Source: JAUPVL01 sp964481235 (lineage in GTDB: Bacteria; Patescibacteriota; Saccharimonadia; CAILAD01; BJGX01). From it: a DNA stretch of 64,000 nucleotides. The stretch spans positions 1 to 64,000 of the forward strand of contig CAYZYH010000001.1 in assembly GCA_964481235.1 (NCBI GenBank). Reading direction: 5' to 3'. Position numbers and translations under genes: made by a program. Below are positions 16,484 to 25,305 of this stretch, one piece after another. Within the stretch, counting starts at the first letter, position 1; each line of letters starts with the position of its first letter. The notes beneath the pieces are model-generated. The model searched no databases, was not told where the DNA came from, and saw only the letters and a program-made list of their open reading frames with translations.

Positions 16484-17584
16484 TTAGACAAAACTAGTAG
16501 CATACTTCTCTTCTAGATAGTCGAGAAACTCATCGGGCCAAGCCGATCGTTTAGTTTCAAAGAAGAATCGGCTGAATAACTCGTGGTAGTCAAGAACAGA
16601 TGAAGATGATCCAATAATGCCAATCATCACCGCCTCGGCAGATACTTCCTCTGCAGTCGGTAAGTAGACGTCACCTGGCGAATTTGGCGGTTGCAACGCC
16701 ACCAGAGGCTCTTCCACCAGTGGGTCACTATGACCCTCGATATCTTCAGCTGGTACTAACCCAACTTCTAATACCGACTCATCTAGAGACGGTTCAACTT
16801 CGACTGCTGGCTGTGGGCCTAGAGTTTCTGCCACGCCTTGCTCTGGCGTAAATACCGAAGTGCCGGGGTGTACTTCAGCATTTTCCGACAGCACCAGTTC
16901 TACATCTTCTTGCGTAGGCTGTTGAATGGTAGGTTGTCTGAAATACAAATCTGCGACTGTTTTACCACGCAATAGTGCACCAGCTGCACCACCAAGCGAA
17001 GCTTCTAGCTTGCGCTCGAGTTCATCATTGCCTTCCACCTTTTCGAGAACGTCCATGTATTCTGGGTGGTGTCGCAAGAGTTCCTTGATCAGTGGATGCA
17101 CCGATACTTCTAGATTGGTCTGCTCGTGAGCCAACTCTTCAGCCATTTCTAGAGCTAGTTCGTCATCCATATCGGCTATCACCACCACAAAAGTATCAAA
17201 ATCATAAATTAAGAATGATTCCAAAACATCTGTAGTAGTAACCTCTTTTACCTCATCATCGACCGAGAGTGGGTCTTCTGCATCTAAAGAATCCGCCTGT
17301 TGCATATCGTTTTCTTCTAGGTCTCTGTAGGTGTAGTTAGATTCGTCATCTAAAAATCCTACAATCTCCCCTAACTCAGCTTGTTCCGCTTCGTCGCGAA
17401 GTACACCCAGCCAGGCATCGAGAAGTTTTAGATTCTCAATTACTCGGCTACGACTAACAATGTCTGAGGCATCGTTCTTGCCTCTGTCATCAAGAAGCAC
17501 CACATCATCTAGTGTAATATCGTTGAGCCCATCAATAGATGACAGCTCTAGTTGTACGTCTTCTGCACTGTATTGCCTAGGCAC
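16484..17584 (-). CDS. Large acidic protein of unknown function
   Basis: 366 residues, strikingly rich in Asp and Glu, with no signal peptide, membrane helix or motif that I recognise. Residues about 1-75 and 120-215 look helical and folded (DFDTFVVVIADMDDE, then SLGGAAGALLRGKTVADLYF). Residues about 215-320 look like a disordered Glu/Pro linker, and a C-terminal helical piece follows (SRFFFETKRSAWPDEFLDYLEEKY). The start is GTG with a weak upstream TAGGA. The bases are more G+C-rich than those of the neighbouring core genes. It may be a cytosolic partner of the membrane proteins around it (inference from position only). Confidence 0.65.
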   Translation of the reverse strand: MPRQYSAEDVQLELSSIDGLNDITLDDVVLLDDRGKNDASDIVSRSRVIENLKLLDAWLGVLRDEAEQAELGEIVGFLDDESNYTYRDLEENDMQQADSLDAEDPLSVDDEVKEVTTTDVLESFLIYDFDTFVVVIADMDDELALEMAEELAHEQTNLEVSVHPLIKELLRHHPEYMDVLEKVEGNDELERKLEASLGGAAGALLRGKTVADLYFRQPTIQQPTQEDVELVLSENAEVHPGTSVFTPEQGVAETLGPQPAVEVEPSLDESVLEVGLVPAEDIEGHSDPLVEEPLVALQPPNSPGDVYLPTAEEVSAEAVMIGIIGSSSSVLDYHELFSRFFFETKRSAWPDEFLDYLEEKYATSFV

Positions 17585-17743
17585 TTGTCCTACTTTCTTC
17601 TAGCGAATTTGAAATTACCACGACCCTATTGCAAAGAATCTCTTTTAAGGTCTGTCGTGTTAGAGCATACTACAATAGACTATTTTTGTCAATAATAGAT
17701 AACCTTAACAATTATTAATTTACTGAAGTAATGTAATTAAATT

Positions 17744-18082
17744 TTATTCTGTAGGGGGAGTAGTAAGAGCTTTGGCTTCTATCTCATCTTTTATCGCTGT
17801 ACGGTTATTCTCTAGGCTATCGAGCATTTTTAACTGAATGTCTGCTGCCCATTGATCATAATTAGGTATTTTACCCTTTATAAAAGCTTCTATTTCATCA
17901 TCTTTTTGTGCATCAATAAGCGCGCTTAGGGTCTGCAGGTCGTTATCATCTAGTTGTTCAGATATTTTTCTAATTATTCTTTGGTGTGCATTATTGGCAA
18001 AGAGTTCAAGTTGAGCATCTTGCTGGTCTTTGGGTAGTTTTTCTATGCCTAGTTTTTGAATTATTTGTTCTCTAGTTAACAT
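17744..18082 (-). CDS. Small helical protein, paralogue of its neighbour (DUF5663-like)
   Basis: 112 residues, all-helical and acidic. It aligns along its length with the protein encoded just upstream (18087-18491): both have an L-x-I-G opening helix, an FAN-containing helix (ELFANNAHQR against TNFANGFLEA), a L-x-x-LI-x-x-x-D-x-x-I/E turn and an IP/FPELD-type segment. Small proteins of this kind occur in Patescibacteria under DUF5663; that label is from memory. The function is unknown. It starts 4 nt after the stop of its paralogue, so the pair is co-translated. The C-terminal TTPPTE tail is short, unlike the proline-rich tail of the neighbour. Confidence 0.7.
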   Translation of the reverse strand: MLTREQIIQKLGIEKLPKDQQDAQLELFANNAHQRIIRKISEQLDDNDLQTLSALIDAQKDDEIEAFIKGKIPNYDQWAADIQLKMLDSLENNRTAIKDEIEAKALTTPPTE

Positions 18083-18086
18083 TTTC

Positions 18087-18491
18087 TTAACCTTTTGGGG
18101 TATTAGTTGGTTCTAATTCTTCTTCATATCTGGGGGGTAATGGCGGCGGAGCTAAGAATTCATCATCGACTTCAGAATTCGTCTCATTGGTGTCTTCTAC
18201 CTGATCTGCGTTGGCTACTTCTTGCTTAAGTTTATTAAATTCTTGCTGTACAATGGCGTCAAGCTCAGGAAATTGACTTACTCGGTATTTGTCTATCTCT
18301 GCTTCATCGCCCAATTCTATTAGCGAATTAAATTTAGCAAGTTGAGCCTCATTCATCTTGCTAAGCAAAACGTAATTTACTCGCACATCAAGGGCTTCCA
18401 AAAAACCATTGGCAAAATTTGTCTGTTCCTCGGTACTTAGGTTGGGTTGGCCTATGTCTATAAAAAATTGTTTATCTAGTTTTGGTTTCAT
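18087..18491 (-). CDS. Small helical protein with proline-rich tail, paralogue of its neighbour (DUF5663-like)
   Basis: 134 residues. The N-terminal 90 residues form the same helical unit as the next gene. The C-terminal 40 residues are acidic and proline-rich (APPPLPPRYEEELEP), which looks like a binding tail for a peptide-recognition module. AAAGGAG lies 10 nt before the chosen ATG; an intervening ATG is out of frame and closes quickly. It lies 15 nt downstream of the large coiled-coil gene, so the three genes form one operon. Confidence 0.7.
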   Translation of the reverse strand: MKPKLDKQFFIDIGQPNLSTEEQTNFANGFLEALDVRVNYVLLSKMNEAQLAKFNSLIELGDEAEIDKYRVSQFPELDAIVQQEFNKLKQEVANADQVEDTNETNSEVDDEFLAPPPLPPRYEEELEPTNTPKG

Positions 18492-18506
18492 ATGTCATAG
18501 TCTCCT

Positions 18507-20867
18507 TTAAGCCGCCAAACCTGGTAAATAAGAATTTAAGTAAGTAGGTATTTTGAGCTGTGCGGCATTGGTAAGGTGGTCAAACACAGCAGCTTGTTCC
18601 GGACCAATTGCCTGAACTTGCTGAGGAGTTAGTAGCGATGTCCAATGTTCTCTAGAGTTGGCTAACTGCTGGGGCGAAAGCTCGGTGAATAAACCGCTAT
18701 TTGGCCTTAGCGAGCCATCGGCTGCATGTTCGTTAACCGACGCTACTCTACGAACGTGAGAGCCTGGGTCGCCTGGATCTCCTGGGGGTAAGTGGGTCAG
18801 TCCCCAAGCCATCATAGCACCGGCTGTTACTCCACCGGCTACAGCTGCTTGCCTTTTACCACGCCGTACACGCCGAGTTCGTTCTACCCTTGCGCCGGTT
18901 TGAGCTTCAATATCACCGGGCTGAGCAAATCTCTGTGTTTCGGCCATAGCGGCATCAGCCTTAGCTTGAGTTCGACCGCGCCAGGCACTATATATACCAG
19001 ATCCTGTTAACGCTGCTCTGGCGGTAATAACTGCAGCGGTCACTGGAAGTAGGCCAACTGCTGCAGAGGCTACGCCAGCTACTACTAGTGCTCCTCCTAT
19101 CCACATTCTTGTCTTTGGATGCTCTCTAAAGTATTTATTTACCTTACTAAGTACTGGGTGACGTTGTTCACGCTCCTCAGTCATGTACTGATCAACCAAA
19201 CCATCAATTTCGCTACAAGCAATATTAATCTCAGCATTTAGCCCTGCTTCTAGTTCCTGTACTCTGGCTTCACGTTCAGCAGTCCATTCGGCTAGTCTTT
19301 GTTGATACTCCTGCTGTTCAGTAATCTTATCTTCTAAATCAGCTGGGCGATTGGCTTCTGGTAGACTGCGCAGTGCCAATAGTTGTTGCAGTCTATTTTC
19401 TGACCACTGTTGGTATTCTCCAGCCAAAGCCAACCCCTCACGGCTATTATTAAGTTCAATTCCCTCCGGACTGTATTGAGCCATAGCAATTGCCCATGCC
19501 TCATAGGCAGCATTTAGCTCTTGTTGGGTTCTATCTAGCTCGGCCTGATTAGTTTTGCCAGAAAAAATTCTTTCTCTATTTACGTTGGCACGAGCAAATT
19601 CTTTTGCAGCAGCTTGAAGACGACGCGTAGCTAATTCGCGCTCCACTGCGGCCCTCTCGTGGTCGGTATCCCTAGGGTTTTCTGGGTAAGGTAATGGCTC
19701 GGCCGGAGGTAAATCTACTCTATCGCCACCGCCACCACCTGGGTCCCCAGGACCAGGCACGATAGGGTTTGGCAATATTTGTATAGGCGGAACTTGGTCG
19801 TCTGGACCATCCTCCCCGGTATTACCAACATTATTAACATTGTTGTTATTATTATTGTTGGTGTTATTGATATTAACATGTATGTCTGGATTATCATCGT
19901 CGTTGGGCTCTGGTTGTTCACCCTGTACTTGTGGTGGCGTACCGGTATTTACCCAGTCTGGAATTTCTATGGGGTCATCGTCGCCAGACTCGCCTGGGCC
20001 GGGCTTTTGCTCAGGAGGGTCTGGTGTAGGCTCAACACCCTGCTCTCCATTGGCATACTTACTACCTTTGTAGGGTGTTAGTTCTATTGGAATATCGAGA
20101 GGTGAGTCTCCAGCTGGAGCTTCTAGTTTATCTGATTTTTCTAATGCACGCCTTTCGTAAGTACCAATTCTGCCCGCTTCTTTCAATAATGCTTGAGCAT
20201 CCTCTGTTCTACCTTCTTCAAGAGCAACTGTTGCCAATTCACTGGCTCTGTCTCGGGCAGCTCGTAGTTGTGAGTAAGAGGCTTTTATTGGCTTGGATTT
20301 ATCTTGGCCGGCAACTTCTTCAGAAACACGTACAAACTCTAGCGCTTTGTCAGCATGCTCTTCTGATGGAACCCCGCTCCATACAGTAATTTCACCAATC
20401 TCTTTTTGGAGTCTATCACGCTCGGCAACTTTTTCGGTTAATCTTTCTGATGATTTAGCCGACTTTTTAGCTTCTTGATTATCACGACCTTCTTGAGCTA
20501 AGGCGCCGTATTGTAGCTTTAGTGCGTCTTCAAGATCTTTATCGCCAGATTCCTGGGCGGCTTCAATTCTTCTACTCAACTCTTCTTTTTGTTGCCTTAT
20601 TACTAGGGCTTTGTGACTTAGTTCTCTTGAAGTCTCGGGCTTAGCCTCGGCAACCTTTGCATGTTGCTCTGCAGCAGTAATTTTGGCATCTACTTTGGCA
20701 ATTTCTGCTTCAGCGTTAGCAGCTTCTGCGCTTGTATCTACAACCTCAGCTGCAGCTCGGGCGCTTCTTTCATCTCTAATTGCTATTAGGTCGTGTACAG
20801 TAGCGTTTTGTTCTGGAGTTGAGCCATTACTAGAAGCTGACTCTGAAGTTGGTTGGGTCTCTGGCAT
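18507..20867 (-). CDS. Large coiled-coil membrane protein with low-complexity linkers, unknown function
   Basis: 786 residues. Residues 1-250 are a highly charged, Ala/Glu-rich coiled coil. Residues about 255-400 are a disordered linker rich in Pro, Asp, Gly and Asn, including a near-homopolymeric Asn stretch. A second coiled coil spans about 400-560. Two hydrophobic segments (about 590-630) and a third (about 690-705, AAVAGGVTAGAMMAW) flank a basic region. A folded C-terminal domain of about 80 residues ends the protein (SPQQLANSREHW, TPQQVQAIGPEQAAVFDHL). There is no signal peptide. AAAGGA lies 6 nt before the ATG. It is the first gene of the operon with the two small helical proteins. The architecture suggests a structural or tethering protein (inference). 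Confidence 0.75.
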   Translation of the reverse strand: MPETQPTSESASSNGSTPEQNATVHDLIAIRDERSARAAAEVVDTSAEAANAEAEIAKVDAKITAAEQHAKVAEAKPETSRELSHKALVIRQQKEELSRRIEAAQESGDKDLEDALKLQYGALAQEGRDNQEAKKSAKSSERLTEKVAERDRLQKEIGEITVWSGVPSEEHADKALEFVRVSEEVAGQDKSKPIKASYSQLRAARDRASELATVALEEGRTEDAQALLKEAGRIGTYERRALEKSDKLEAPAGDSPLDIPIELTPYKGSKYANGEQGVEPTPDPPEQKPGPGESGDDDPIEIPDWVNTGTPPQVQGEQPEPNDDDNPDIHVNINNTNNNNNNNVNNVGNTGEDGPDDQVPPIQILPNPIVPGPGDPGGGGGDRVDLPPAEPLPYPENPRDTDHERAAVERELATRRLQAAAKEFARANVNRERIFSGKTNQAELDRTQQELNAAYEAWAIAMAQYSPEGIELNNSREGLALAGEYQQWSENRLQQLLALRSLPEANRPADLEDKITEQQEYQQRLAEWTAEREARVQELEAGLNAEINIACSEIDGLVDQYMTEEREQRHPVLSKVNKYFREHPKTRMWIGGALVVAGVASAAVGLLPVTAAVITARAALTGSGIYSAWRGRTQAKADAAMAETQRFAQPGDIEAQTGARVERTRRVRRGKRQAAVAGGVTAGAMMAWGLTHLPPGDPGDPGSHVRRVASVNEHAADGSLRPNSGLFTELSPQQLANSREHWTSLLTPQQVQAIGPEQAAVFDHLTNAAQLKIPTYLNSYLPGLAA

Positions 20868-21059
20868 GATTTTCCTTTATTTTTACATTAACCAGTAAAT
20901 GGCTAAAAAGTTATGCTTACTACCATGATATGAATTTATAGAAAACAAGTCAAGTGTGTATGTAATGCAATATATAACTCTATTGATAGCTATTAATTGT
21001 GCATGAAAAACTAGAGTGTGTTAGCAGGAATATTGTGAGGGTAGAACTTTTATAAGAAT

Positions 21060-23651
21060 CTATTTTCTTTTTTTCTTCTTACGCTTAGATTTGCGCATTG
21101 GCTTAAGATTAACTGATTTCTTTGCTTCAACTTTATTGGTGGAATTACCTGTGGTCTTTTTGGTTTTTACATCTTCTTCGGCGCCAATAAACTGGGCTCT
21201 TTTTGCACCCTCAGTAATCTCGGTAGTAGGAGCCTCGATAGATTCTTGGGGTACAAGCTGTACCTTAAATATCGTTCCAGCAATCTCGGCAGCCATGCCA
21301 CGCTGTAATGATTGAAATAGCCTAAACGCTTCTGATTTATACTCCACCAGTGGGTCACGTTGACCATAGCCACGCAAACCAATGCCATCACGCAGATGAT
21401 CCATGGTCTCTAAGTGCTGTAACCACGCCGAATCTACTACTTTTAGGGCAACCAGCTTGTCTATAAGTTGCATTGTTTCTTTGCCAAATTCTCTTTCACG
21501 CTTGTTGTACTCTTTAGTAGCAATAGAGGTAAGATCTATTTCGATATCTGCTGGAAGCTTAGACTTAATATTGCTCGACCACTTTGCTGGTAGAGGAGTA
21601 ATGGTGTTGGCAATTTTTTCAACGGCCTTAAGATCTACCATGCCCGTACTCGTATTGGTGTGAGCGGCAACAATAGCCGAAAACTCTTCACTTAATATTT
21701 TCAATACATGATCTTTTAGTTTGGCCGATCCTAGGAAATTTCTACGCATCTTGTATATAATTTCACGTTGTGAATTCATAACATCGTCGTACTCAACTAA
21801 GTGTTTGCGAATATCAAAATTATGTCCTTCTACTCTCTTTTGAGCAGTTTCGAGTGATTTTGATATCATTTTATTTTCTATAGGCATATCGTCGGGTACA
21901 TTTAAGGTGCTCATCAGTGTGGCGATTCTATCCCCTCCAAAAACTCTCATCAAATCATCTTCTACACTTACGTAAAATTGACTAGAACCTGGGTCACCCT
22001 GACGACCAGCTCTACCTCTAAGCTGGTTATCTATACGTCTAGATTCGTGCCTCTCTGTACCCAATACATGCAGACCACCAAGTTCTGTTACGCCTTCGCC
22101 AAGCATAATGTCGGTACCACGTCCAGCAATATTGGTAGCCAGAGTTACCGCGCCCTTTTGGCCAGCTCCAGCCACAATCTCGGCTTCGGTTTCATTGTTT
22201 TTAGCATTTAGAGTGTAGTGTGGTATACCCGCTTTTTTGAGCATTTGGCTCAAGAGCTCGTTTTTTTCAATACTCACAGTACCTATTAGAACCGGCTGGC
22301 CCACATTATGTCTTTCGGCAACATCATTAACTACCGCATTATACTTAGCTATCTCTGATCGGTAAATTCTGTCAGGTAAATCCTTTCTAATCATGGGCTT
22401 GTGAGTAGGAATCTGAGTAACCTCTAACTTGTAAATCTTAGCAAACTCTTCAGCTTCGGTTAACGCGGTACCTGTCATACCAGCGAGTTTATCGTATAAA
22501 CGAAATAAATTTTGAAATGTAATAGTTGCTAGAGTTTGACTCTCAGCTTGTATTTGAACTCCCTCTTTGGCCTCGATAGCCTGATGTAAGCCCTCGCTAT
22601 ACCTTCGACCGTGTAACATACGACCCGTAAATTCATCTACAATTATTATCTCGTTGTCTGGGCTAACGACGTAGTCACGATCTTTTAAAAATAGTGCCTC
22701 AGCTTTAAGAGCGGCTTCCACATGATGAACATCTTCAATACGGCCGGCCTCGTAAATATTTTCTACCCCCAGAGCTTTTTCAACTTTTTTTATGCCCTTC
22801 TCAGTAAGAGTAACGGCTTTTTGTTTTTCATCGGTTTCGTAGTCACTTTCTGCCGTTAGTGTTTTAGCAATCTTGGCAAAGGTATAATATCTATCAGTAC
22901 TCTTACCAGCCGATTGGCTAATAATAAGAGGTGTACGTGCTTCATCTATTAAGATTGAGTCAACCTCATCCACAATTGCAAAATTAAGACCACGTTGCAC
23001 CATTTGACTAAGATCTTGAACCATATTGTCGCGCAAATAGTCAAATCCAAATTCATTGTTTGTACCATAGGTAATATCGGCTTTGTAGGCTTCAACCCGC
23101 TCAACTGGACGCAAATGCGAAAGTCTTTCATCATGATGTGAGTCGTCGGTGTGATCTGGGTCATATATAAACGCTTGTTGATTGGTAATTACGCCGGTCG
23201 AGAATCCTAAAAAGTGATAGAGCTGACCCATCCAGCCAGCATGAAGCTTGGCTAAATAATCATTAACTGTAATAAGATGCGCACCCTTACCTGTGAGTGC
23301 ATTTAAATAGAGTGGCGCTGTTGCTACCAAGGTTTTACCTTCACCAGTGCGCATCTCGGCAATTGAACCCTCGTGAAGCACAATACCACCAATCAGCTGC
23401 ACGTCATAATGTCGTTGTCCTAGTACTCGTCTGCTTGATTCGCGAACAACCGCAAATACTTCTTCTAGTAATTCATCTAAAGATTCGTTTTTTGCTAGAC
23501 GTTTTTTAAACTCTTCGGTTTTAGCCTTTAACTGCTTGTCATTGAGTTTTTTTATTTTTGGTTCAAGCGAATTAATACGTTCTACACGAGAACGAGATTT
23601 TTTTACCTCGCGGGCATTTGGATCACCGAAAATTTTCGAAATTAAAGACAT
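21060..23651 (-). CDS. secA: Preprotein translocase ATPase SecA
   Basis: 863 residues. It has the N-terminal DEAD-like motor with Walker A RTGEGKT (101-107) and Walker B FAIVDEVDSIL, the preprotein cross-linking domain, the second motor domain with NIAGRGTDIMLG and GRAGRQGDPG, and the helical scaffold/wing. The usual C-terminal zinc-binding Cys motif is missing; the protein ends in a lysine-rich tail (KSKRKKKKRK), as in many lineages without SecB. SecA drives export through SecYEG. The start has an AAAGGAG Shine-Dalgarno 5 nt upstream. Confidence 0.98.
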   Translation of the reverse strand: MSLISKIFGDPNAREVKKSRSRVERINSLEPKIKKLNDKQLKAKTEEFKKRLAKNESLDELLEEVFAVVRESSRRVLGQRHYDVQLIGGIVLHEGSIAEMRTGEGKTLVATAPLYLNALTGKGAHLITVNDYLAKLHAGWMGQLYHFLGFSTGVITNQQAFIYDPDHTDDSHHDERLSHLRPVERVEAYKADITYGTNNEFGFDYLRDNMVQDLSQMVQRGLNFAIVDEVDSILIDEARTPLIISQSAGKSTDRYYTFAKIAKTLTAESDYETDEKQKAVTLTEKGIKKVEKALGVENIYEAGRIEDVHHVEAALKAEALFLKDRDYVVSPDNEIIIVDEFTGRMLHGRRYSEGLHQAIEAKEGVQIQAESQTLATITFQNLFRLYDKLAGMTGTALTEAEEFAKIYKLEVTQIPTHKPMIRKDLPDRIYRSEIAKYNAVVNDVAERHNVGQPVLIGTVSIEKNELLSQMLKKAGIPHYTLNAKNNETEAEIVAGAGQKGAVTLATNIAGRGTDIMLGEGVTELGGLHVLGTERHESRRIDNQLRGRAGRQGDPGSSQFYVSVEDDLMRVFGGDRIATLMSTLNVPDDMPIENKMISKSLETAQKRVEGHNFDIRKHLVEYDDVMNSQREIIYKMRRNFLGSAKLKDHVLKILSEEFSAIVAAHTNTSTGMVDLKAVEKIANTITPLPAKWSSNIKSKLPADIEIDLTSIATKEYNKREREFGKETMQLIDKLVALKVVDSAWLQHLETMDHLRDGIGLRGYGQRDPLVEYKSEAFRLFQSLQRGMAAEIAGTIFKVQLVPQESIEAPTTEITEGAKRAQFIGAEEDVKTKKTTGNSTNKVEAKKSVNLKPMRKSKRKKKKRK

Positions 23652-23697
23652 TGCTCTCCTTTGCAGAACTTATCAGATTATTATACCAGATTGTCGC

Positions 23698-24054
23698 TTA
23701 TTTTAGCCTAAGCCTGCCCATCATTTCTTTTACTCTAAATCTTTTTGGAGCATTCTTGTCTTTGTAGCGTTTTATCTGTAGCTTAAGTTTCTGCTCTACA
23801 ATATCTATTGCTGAGTGAGGATTGATAGTTGCAGTTTCAGCAACCATATCTGGGCCCGGTACTTCAAGTATAGCCTTTACTTTGTATCTATTATCTTCCT
23901 TCCCGCTAGGATCTTTAAATATCTCCACCGACATCCCTTTAGCCTTATGTTTACGAGGTAAGTATCTATCTAGCTTTCCAAGCTTACTGTTAACATATTT
24001 CTTGAGCTCTTTATCGATAACGTACTTTCTGCCACTTAGTTGAATTTGTATCAT
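23698..24054 (-). CDS. hpf: Ribosome hibernation promoting factor, short form
   Basis: 118 residues of the S30EA/YfiA fold (QLSGRKYVIDKELKKYV, then KLGKLDRYLPR, IEQKLKLQIKRYKDK). It lacks the C-terminal dimerisation domain of long HPF but has a short basic extension. It binds the 30S decoding channel and silences ribosomes. GGAGG lies 5 nt upstream of the ATG. It sits 46 nt upstream of secA on the same strand. Confidence 0.93.
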   Translation of the reverse strand: MIQIQLSGRKYVIDKELKKYVNSKLGKLDRYLPRKHKAKGMSVEIFKDPSGKEDNRYKVKAILEVPGPDMVAETATINPHSAIDIVEQKLKLQIKRYKDKNAPKRFRVKEMMGRLRLK

Positions 24055-24079
24055 GCCTACCTCCGATTATCTAACTCTA

Positions 24080-25303
24080 TTATAACACTTCACTACCATA
24101 GTATTTTTGTAGAACTTGAGGTATTTTTACGGTACCATCTTCTTTTTGAAAATTTTCTAAAATTGCAATAGGCATACGACTACTTACAACCGCCGTACCA
24201 TTAAGGGTGTGTACAAAATCTAAATCACCATCTTTGGTGCGATATCTAATGTTTAAGTTCCTAGATTGGTAGTCAGTACAGTTACTGCAACTGGTGAGCT
24301 CGTGGTATTGGTCGTCGGCAGGGCTATAATACTCAATGTCATATTTCTCATATGCTGGTGCACTCAAATCCCCGGCCGCAATTCGGACTAATCTATACGG
24401 GATATTCAAATCTTGGCAAATCTGCTCCTCAATAGTAATAATCTTATCTAGTAGCTCAGCACTCTGCTCTGGTTTGCAAAAAACATACATTTCTAGTTTT
24501 TCAAACTGATGCGTTCGGTAAAGTCCTTTGCTAAATTTTCCGTATGCTCCAGCTTCTAAGCGGTAACTTGGACTAAGGCCAGCATATAGTAGGGGTTTTT
24601 GTAGATCTAGTATTTCGTTAGCGTGATAGCCTGTAAGTGGGATTTCTGACGTAGCTATCATTACTAATTTTTGCTTGCTATCAATATAATTTTGGTTTTC
24701 TTCGCCACGTGGCATATAGCCAGTACCGTCAGCAATATCGTAATTTACCATGTGCGGAACAGTCATTAATTGAAAGCCTTCAGCGCGTACAATATCTTGG
24801 GTATAGAGCTCAATGGCTTGCCATAATCGCACCATTTTGTCTTTTAAGAAGTAGAACTTGTTTCCGGCTACTTTTGCACCAGCTTCAAAATTAATTAAAT
24901 CGTGAATATCACTTAGCTCGAGGTGGTCCTTGGCCTTAAAACCCAGAGAGGTTTCTCCCCATTTTTTTTCTACTCTGTTACTAGCTTCGTCGCCGTCTGG
25001 AGTGTTGTCGGCAATTAGATTCGGAACCTGACTAAAAATATCCTGAAAGTCTTTGGTTAATTTTTCAAGCTCAGTATTAAACTTTTCATAATTTTTTTTA
25101 GTAGATTTTAGCTGTCTCAATTGTGTATCGGTTGGTTTACCTTCGATTTTTAACTCTGAACGAAGCTGTTCAACTTTTCTTAAAACCTCCAACCGTTTTT
25201 GATCAAGTGCCAGTAGGCCATCTAGATCAAGCTTTAATCCACGTCTGTTAATACTTGTTCTGTATAAATCAGGGTTTTCACGAAGTTTTTTTAAATCTAC
25301 CAT
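24080..25303 (-). CDS. serS: Seryl-tRNA synthetase
   Basis: 407 residues. The N-terminal long antiparallel coiled-coil arm (about 30-105) grips the tRNA variable arm. The class II catalytic core has motif 2 YRLEAGAYGKFSKGLYRTHQF (given as YRLEAGAYG and GLYRTHQF) and motif 3 NGTAVVSSRMPIAILEN. It charges tRNA-Ser and is the normal length. It starts 2 nt after lysS, so the two synthetases form an operon. Confidence 0.97.
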   Translation of the reverse strand: MVDLKKLRENPDLYRTSINRRGLKLDLDGLLALDQKRLEVLRKVEQLRSELKIEGKPTDTQLRQLKSTKKNYEKFNTELEKLTKDFQDIFSQVPNLIADNTPDGDEASNRVEKKWGETSLGFKAKDHLELSDIHDLINFEAGAKVAGNKFYFLKDKMVRLWQAIELYTQDIVRAEGFQLMTVPHMVNYDIADGTGYMPRGEENQNYIDSKQKLVMIATSEIPLTGYHANEILDLQKPLLYAGLSPSYRLEAGAYGKFSKGLYRTHQFEKLEMYVFCKPEQSAELLDKIITIEEQICQDLNIPYRLVRIAAGDLSAPAYEKYDIEYYSPADDQYHELTSCSNCTDYQSRNLNIRYRTKDGDLDFVHTLNGTAVVSSRMPIAILENFQKEDGTVKIPQVLQKYYGSEVL

Positions 25304-25305
25304 AA

